In this document: one piece after another, positions 45,456-49,039 of the stretch
How the letters are laid out: each line of letters begins with the position of its first letter
Numbering within the stretch: the stretch's first letter is position 1
The notes under the pieces: model-generated
The model's input: only the letters and a program-made list of their open reading frames with translations
Databases searched by the model: none
What the model was told of the DNA's origin: nothing
Source: Selenomonadaceae bacterium
GTDB taxonomy: Bacteria; Bacillota; Negativicutes; Selenomonadales; Selenomonadaceae
Direction of reading: 5' to 3'
Assembly (NCBI GenBank): GCA_017406175.1
Contig: JAFQZB010000091.1
Coordinates: 1 to 49,039 of the forward strand
Length of the DNA: 49,039 nucleotides
Position numbers and translations under genes: made by a program

Positions 45456-45485
45456 AAAAAAAGAGCTCGTGCAAAACACAAGCTC
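45456..45485 (-). terminator. Intrinsic terminator after metK
   Basis: On the minus strand GAGCTtGTG pairs with ACgAGCTC around a short loop and is followed by seven T. A TATAAT lies just past it (45452-45447) and may serve guaA. Confidence 0.75.
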
Positions 45486-45499
45486 AGGGATTGTAAAGC

Positions 45500-46687
45500 T
45501 TAGAGACCAGCCGCCTTGCGCAGGGCGTCGGCTTTGTCGGTGCGTTCCCAAGTGAAGTCTACGTCCGTGCGTCCGAAGTGACCATAAGCAGTAGTCTGCT
45601 TGTAAATCGGGCGGCGCAGGTCGAGCATCTTGATTATCCCGGCGGGGCGCAGGTCGAAGTTCTCCTTAACGAGCCGTTCAATCAGCTCTTCATCGACTTT
45701 TGCAGTGCCGAAACTCTCGACGCGAACGCTAACCGGATAAGCCACGCCGATTGCATAAGCCAGTTGAATTTCGCATTCGTCAGCAAGCCCCGCCGCAACG
45801 ACATTCTTAGCGACGTAACGAGCCGCATAAGCCGCGCTCCTGTCGACCTTCGTGGGGTCTTTGCCACTGAACGCGCCGCCTCCATGCCGTGCCCAACCAC
45901 CGTAGGTGTCGACGATGATTTTTCTGCCCGTCAAGCCGCTGTCGCCCTGTGGTCCGCCAATAACGAATTTGCCCGTTGGGTTCACGAAAAACTTTGTCTC
46001 GGCAGTCAAGAGTTCGGCGGGAACGATTGGTTTAATGACGTACTCAATCATGTCCTTTTTAATCTGCTCAAGTGTCACGTCGGGATTGTGTTGCGTGGAG
46101 ATGACAATCGTATCGACGGCGACCGCCTTGCGACCTTCATAAGCGATTGTGACTTGCGTCTTGCCGTCGGGGCGCAGGTAACCAACTTCGTGAGTGACTT
46201 TGCGAACCTCGGCAAGTCTGCGGGCTAGTTTATGTGCAAGAGCAATCGGAAGCGGCATAAGTTCAGGCGTCTCGTTCGTGGCGTAACCAAACATCATGCC
46301 CTGGTCGCCCGCGCCGATTGCGTCTTCGATAGCCATATCGCCTTCGCGAGCCTCGATTGACTTGTTGACGCCTTGCGCTATGTCGGGGGACTGTTCGTCC
46401 AAAGAGACAAGCACGCCGACGGTATCAGCCTCGAAGCCGTACTTTGAATCGGTGTAGCCGATGTCTTGAATCGCGCCGCGAATAATCTTCGGAATGTCAA
46501 CGTAGCAATGAGTAGAAATCTCGCCGACGACGTGCACTTGACCAGTCGTGACTAGCGTTTCACAGGCGACGCGACCTTGCGGGTCCTTCTCAATGATTGC
46601 GTCTAAGATACTGTCTGAAATTCTGTCTGCGACCTTATCGGGGTGCCCCTCAGTCACTGATTCGGAAGTAAATAACATTCTGCGCAT
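45500..46687 (-). CDS. metK: S-adenosylmethionine synthetase
   Basis: The 395-residue enzyme has the signatures [32 protein letters not shown] and [16 protein letters not shown]. It makes SAM from methionine and ATP. GCGAGG lies before ATG 46687. Only about 60 bases separate it from the upstream gene. That gap has no room for a SAM riboswitch, and a TTGACA lies at 46745-46740 with a weak -10. A terminator follows the gene. Confidence 0.97.
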   Translation of the reverse strand: MRRMLFTSESVTEGHPDKVADRISDSILDAIIEKDPQGRVACETLVTTGQVHVVGEISTHCYVDIPKIIRGAIQDIGYTDSKYGFEADTVGVLVSLDEQSPDIAQGVNKSIEAREGDMAIEDAIGAGDQGMMFGYATNETPELMPLPIALAHKLARRLAEVRKVTHEVGYLRPDGKTQVTIAYEGRKAVAVDTIVISTQHNPDVTLEQIKKDMIEYVIKPIVPAELLTAETKFFVNPTGKFVIGGPQGDSGLTGRKIIVDTYGGWARHGGGAFSGKDPTKVDRSAAYAARYVAKNVVAAGLADECEIQLAYAIGVAYPVSVRVESFGTAKVDEELIERLVKENFDLRPAGIIKMLDLRRPIYKQTTAYGHFGRTDVDFTWERTDKADALRKAAGL

Positions 46688-46747
46688 TCTTATACCTCGC
46701 TTTCAAAATTTTTCTCAAGCTATCACGTTTGCTTTTATCTGTCAAGG

Positions 46748-47518
46748 CTAGAAACTTCCGCCTCCGCCTCCGCCGCCGCCACTGTGACCGCTACCGCGTG
46801 AACCGCTTTTGCCGCTACTGCGTGGGCGACGCTGGACATGCATAAACAGAAACGTATCGCGAGACTCATTTAGCTTAACGGTGTTCTTCTTTAGGTAATC
46901 CAAAGCCTCCATTGCGTGATGAATATTGCTCATGGAACCGATAAGCATCGAGCGAATAAACACGCCTAAGATAATAGAAGTCACAACCGCCACAGCCGCC
47001 GCCATAGGGTCTAACTCGCCCGGAACCCTTTGACCGTAAGCAACGCCGTGGGTTTCATAGTAAGACACAAGCTCGGAAACGCCCTTAACAAAATTCTCCG
47101 CCGCGCCGTAATAGTTGCCGTTGCTCAGCTCGGATTGGAACTTGTCCTTAAGGTAGGGAATGCCGTCGCTGTCCGTTATTTGCTGAACCATGCGGCTATC
47201 CGTCGCTATCTCGTACTTGCGCTTGTCCATTGCCACGAGCAAGACAATCCCGCCATTCATGCCGTTGCTAAAGTATTTGTCGCGCCACTCGTCGGACGCC
47301 GCAAGCATATCCTTATTGCCAACGGACTTGACGAAAACCACGCCGATTTTAATCTTGTGCTTGTGCTCAACGTCGCGAATCCTCTGATTGAGCAACTCGA
47401 CTTCGGTTGGCTTTAGAAGTCCCGCTTTATCGGTGACGGGTTCAATTCGTGCGGCACTCGTCACAGCCACGTTGAGGAAGAGAATAACCGCTAGGAGACT
47501 TAAAAACTTTTTCCACAT
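46748..47518 (-). CDS. TPM-domain exported membrane protein
   Basis: The 256-residue protein has a signal peptide (KKFLSLLAVILFLNVAVTSAA) and a TPM domain (VTDKAGLLKPTEVELLNQRI, GVVFVKSV, GGIVLLVAMDKRKYEIATDS). A membrane helix follows near residue 170-190, and the protein ends in a Gly/Ser-rich tail of SGGGGGGGGSF type. This layout is that of YgcG-like proteins of unknown function, often encoded with a zinc-ribbon partner. ATG 47518 is chosen over the long upstream extension, which overlaps the neighbour in another frame. Confidence 0.85.
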   Translation of the reverse strand: MWKKFLSLLAVILFLNVAVTSAARIEPVTDKAGLLKPTEVELLNQRIRDVEHKHKIKIGVVFVKSVGNKDMLAASDEWRDKYFSNGMNGGIVLLVAMDKRKYEIATDSRMVQQITDSDGIPYLKDKFQSELSNGNYYGAAENFVKGVSELVSYYETHGVAYGQRVPGELDPMAAAVAVVTSIILGVFIRSMLIGSMSNIHHAMEALDYLKKNTVKLNESRDTFLFMHVQRRPRSSGKSGSRGSGHSGGGGGGGGSF

Positions 47519-47531
47519 GACGAAGCCCCTT

Positions 47532-48632
47532 TCAAGTAAGCACAAGCAGTAAGAAGTAAATAACCGGCATGAGCACGAGCGAACACAGCGCAGGATAAAG
47601 CAGAGCCTTCGTCGTGTCGTAGGGGAGAGAGCCGACAACCTTGCCCGTCTGCCCGTTCATCATGAAGGTATAAGGCTTGTCGTTGTATCGCGTCGTCAGA
47701 ATCCACACGGGCACCATCGCATAGCTTACCTTGCCAACGTCTTTAATCACGGCGGCGTTCTCCAGTTGCACGGCGTCGAAGTCCTCAAGCGTATCTTTAA
47801 AAACTTCAATGGCACTGGTCTCGACGCGTTTATCAGCACGGGCAGAAGAGGCTTCCGCGTCTACGTCGTACTTGTCAGCCAAGTAGCCTGTGAGATAAGC
47901 CGCGCTGAATTTCTCAAGGTCATTGTAATTGAACGGTTCGATACTCTCCATGTAAGCATCGTCCATCTTTTTGGAGCCGTCAACGGGAATTCGTTCAAAG
48001 CTCATCGTCCCGGCGCGTCGGCAGTTGTAAACGCTTATCTCGGTGATGATTTCGTTGGGCGTGGTGATGACGTGATGTTTTTCTGCTCGGAACTCGGCTT
48101 GCGCGGTTATCTTTGAATCGAACAGCCAAAAGGGAACGTACATAGGTTGAATCGCCTCAACGCGGTTGTTCGCCGTGAAGTTGCTCGGCAGGAGCATGTG
48201 ACCCTTGTAAAACTCTTTAAGCGCGGCAACGGCGTCGGCTTTGGTCTTCTTGAACGGGATAACGTAATCGGGCTTCAACATGCCATCGAACCTTTTAGGA
48301 ATCATCGTCGGGTTGCCGCAATAGACGCACTCAGTCGCCATAGTGTTTTCGTCGCAGACAAGCTCGGCACCGCAACTCGAACACGTGAACGCATGAAGAG
48401 CCTTAGCCTCGTCGCCCGACCATTCGGAGCCAGCGTCCTCGGTTGCCCATTTAGCCTCTTGAGCCTCCGCCGCACGTGCTGCAAGTTCTTGCTTGCCCTG
48501 GAAGAGTTCTTCAATCGCGGCGACTTCAAACTCCGTGCCGCAGTATTCGCAAGTAACAGTCTTTTTGCCGGGCATAAAGCTAAGCGGTGCGCCGCAGTTC
48601 GGGCATTTATAACTGACCGATGAATCAGCCAT
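47532..48632 (-). CDS. Zinc-ribbon (TFIIB-type) membrane protein
   Basis: The 366-residue protein has two zinc ribbons, CPNCGAPL...CEYCGTEF near the N terminus and CSSCGAELVC...CVYCGNP near residue 84-106. A long soluble region follows (VIPFKKTKADAV, PMYVPFWLFDSKITAQAEF). One C-terminal membrane helix completes it. Such proteins are often labelled helicase PriA-like, but they lack helicase motifs. It is 13 bases upstream of the TPM gene, so the two probably act together at the membrane. GGAGGTGA precedes the ATG. Confidence 0.87.
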   Translation of the reverse strand: MADSSVSYKCPNCGAPLSFMPGKKTVTCEYCGTEFEVAAIEELFQGKQELAARAAEAQEAKWATEDAGSEWSGDEAKALHAFTCSSCGAELVCDENTMATECVYCGNPTMIPKRFDGMLKPDYVIPFKKTKADAVAALKEFYKGHMLLPSNFTANNRVEAIQPMYVPFWLFDSKITAQAEFRAEKHHVITTPNEIITEISVYNCRRAGTMSFERIPVDGSKKMDDAYMESIEPFNYNDLEKFSAAYLTGYLADKYDVDAEASSARADKRVETSAIEVFKDTLEDFDAVQLENAAVIKDVGKVSYAMVPVWILTTRYNDKPYTFMMNGQTGKVVGSLPYDTTKALLYPALCSLVLMPVIYFLLLVLT

Positions 48633-48683
48633 CTAATCACCTCCAAAATTTTTTAGATTGTAGCAGAAAACTTTTCCACGCGC

Positions 48684-48709
48684 AAAAAAAATCAGAGCCC
48701 GAAGGCTCC
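48684..48709 (-). terminator. Intrinsic terminator after the CitC-like gene
   Basis: On the minus strand GGAGCC-TTC-GGGCTC is followed by TGATTTTTTTT. It lies just past the stop codon of the CitC-like gene. Confidence 0.75.
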
Positions 48710-48721
48710 GCCGAATGCCTA

Positions 48722-49039
48722 TTACCCAATGAAACTGCGAAGGTCTTGACGTGTCATATCGCTCACGATTGGTTCTTCTTTGACTTCTTGCCCCGTGCGT
48801 TTGCGTAGATATTGGAGTGTCGACTTGGGCACGAGCTTTTTTATTTTGTCGAAGTCGCCGACCTTCAAAGCCGCTCGGACTTTACTTGCACTTATCGGTT
48901 CGCCGTCAAATTCTTTGCGCGGTATCTGGCAGAACTCCACACCATAGCGCGGCAGGATTTCTTTCATCGTCTCGTTGTATTGGCGTGTAACGTTGTCGGT
49001 TGGTTCCTCGCCCGCAAATCGAACTGTTATCCCTAGCGT
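48722..49039 (-). CDS. citC: Citrate lyase ligase (CitC)-like protein, C-terminal part (partial)
   Basis: The frame is open to the window edge, so only the last 105 residues are present. They read FAGEEPTDNVTRQYNETM, LPRYGVEFCQIPRKE and GEPISASKVRAAL, matching the cytidylyltransferase-like half of [citrate (pro-3S)-lyase] ligase. That enzyme acetylates the citrate lyase acyl carrier protein. The ISAS(K/R)VR motif is conserved in the family. A 25-residue tail after TLQYL is longer than I expect. The rest lies outside the window. Confidence 0.82.
   Translation of the reverse strand, partial: TLGITVRFAGEEPTDNVTRQYNETMKEILPRYGVEFCQIPRKEFDGEPISASKVRAALKVGDFDKIKKLVPKSTLQYLRKRTGQEVKEEPIVSDMTRQDLRSFIG

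Noticed and set aside
45578..46228. Plus-strand frame of 216 codons inside metK
   Set aside because: Antisense shadow of a highly conserved enzyme, with no start signals.
46688..46747. SAM riboswitch before metK
   Set aside because: The gap is about 60 bases, far too short for known SAM aptamers, and no conserved core is visible.

Overview
The window is a gene-dense bacterial chromosome segment of roughly 50% GC. It carries about 48 protein genes. No rRNA, tRNA or CRISPR array was seen, and no gap without a gene exceeds about 255 bases. Strong AGGAGG-type ribosome binding sites, frequent TTG starts, the order divIC - S1 protein - tilS - hpt - ftsH, a 3D-domain protein, a VanX-type dipeptidase and SufS/SufU point to a Firmicutes-type anaerobe. 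Negativicutes is my best guess, but no single gene proves it. A bacterial GlnRS and a CitC-like ligase fit a fermentative anaerobe.

Layout. 1-1.4 kb: tail of ssb, rpsR, an orphan PilO-like gene and a small membrane protein. 1.4-8.7 kb (minus): 3D-domain protein, VanX-like dipeptidase, 5-formyl-THF cyclo-ligase, yajC, ftsH (broken by an in-frame TAA), an exported protein, hpt, tilS, S1 protein and divIC. 8.9-12.4 kb (plus): an exported protein, a small EamA-type transporter behind a riboswitch-like leader, and a three-gene ABC exporter operon. 12.4-20.9 kb: a mixed region holding three frameshifted genes (glycosyltransferase-like, zinc-ribbon methyltransferase, NAD epimerase) among intact ones (ArsB/NhaD-type transporter, glnS, HD hydrolase, flavodoxin, acetyltransferase). 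20.9-26.1 kb (plus): MscS channel, NrdD-tail-like protein, ABC-F ATPase and SGNH hydrolase, with an exported DUF3298-type protein on minus.

26-35 kb is the most unusual part. One minus-strand train runs: PD-(D/E)XK nuclease, sufS, sufU, EcoRI-family methyltransferase 2, prfA, EcoRI-family methyltransferase 1, DUF262-HNH nuclease, hemW, yigZ. DNA-modifying or DNA-cutting genes alternate with housekeeping genes and are joined to them by overlaps of a few bases.

35-49 kb: GT17 glycosyltransferase behind lysC, a small unknown gene, obgE, then ugd and secA on plus. After these come an unknown gene, guaA, metK, a TPM-domain protein, a zinc-ribbon membrane protein and the end of a CitC-like ligase, all on minus.

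The strongest leads are four. They are the nuclease/methylase genes threaded through the suf-prfA-hemW train, the attenuator-like leader before the small transporter, the TAA inside ftsH, and the concentration of frameshifts in glycan-type genes while long essential genes nearby are intact. A family of structured intergenic repeats (near 10.4, 37.7, 32.6 and possibly 40.5 kb) is a further, weaker lead.
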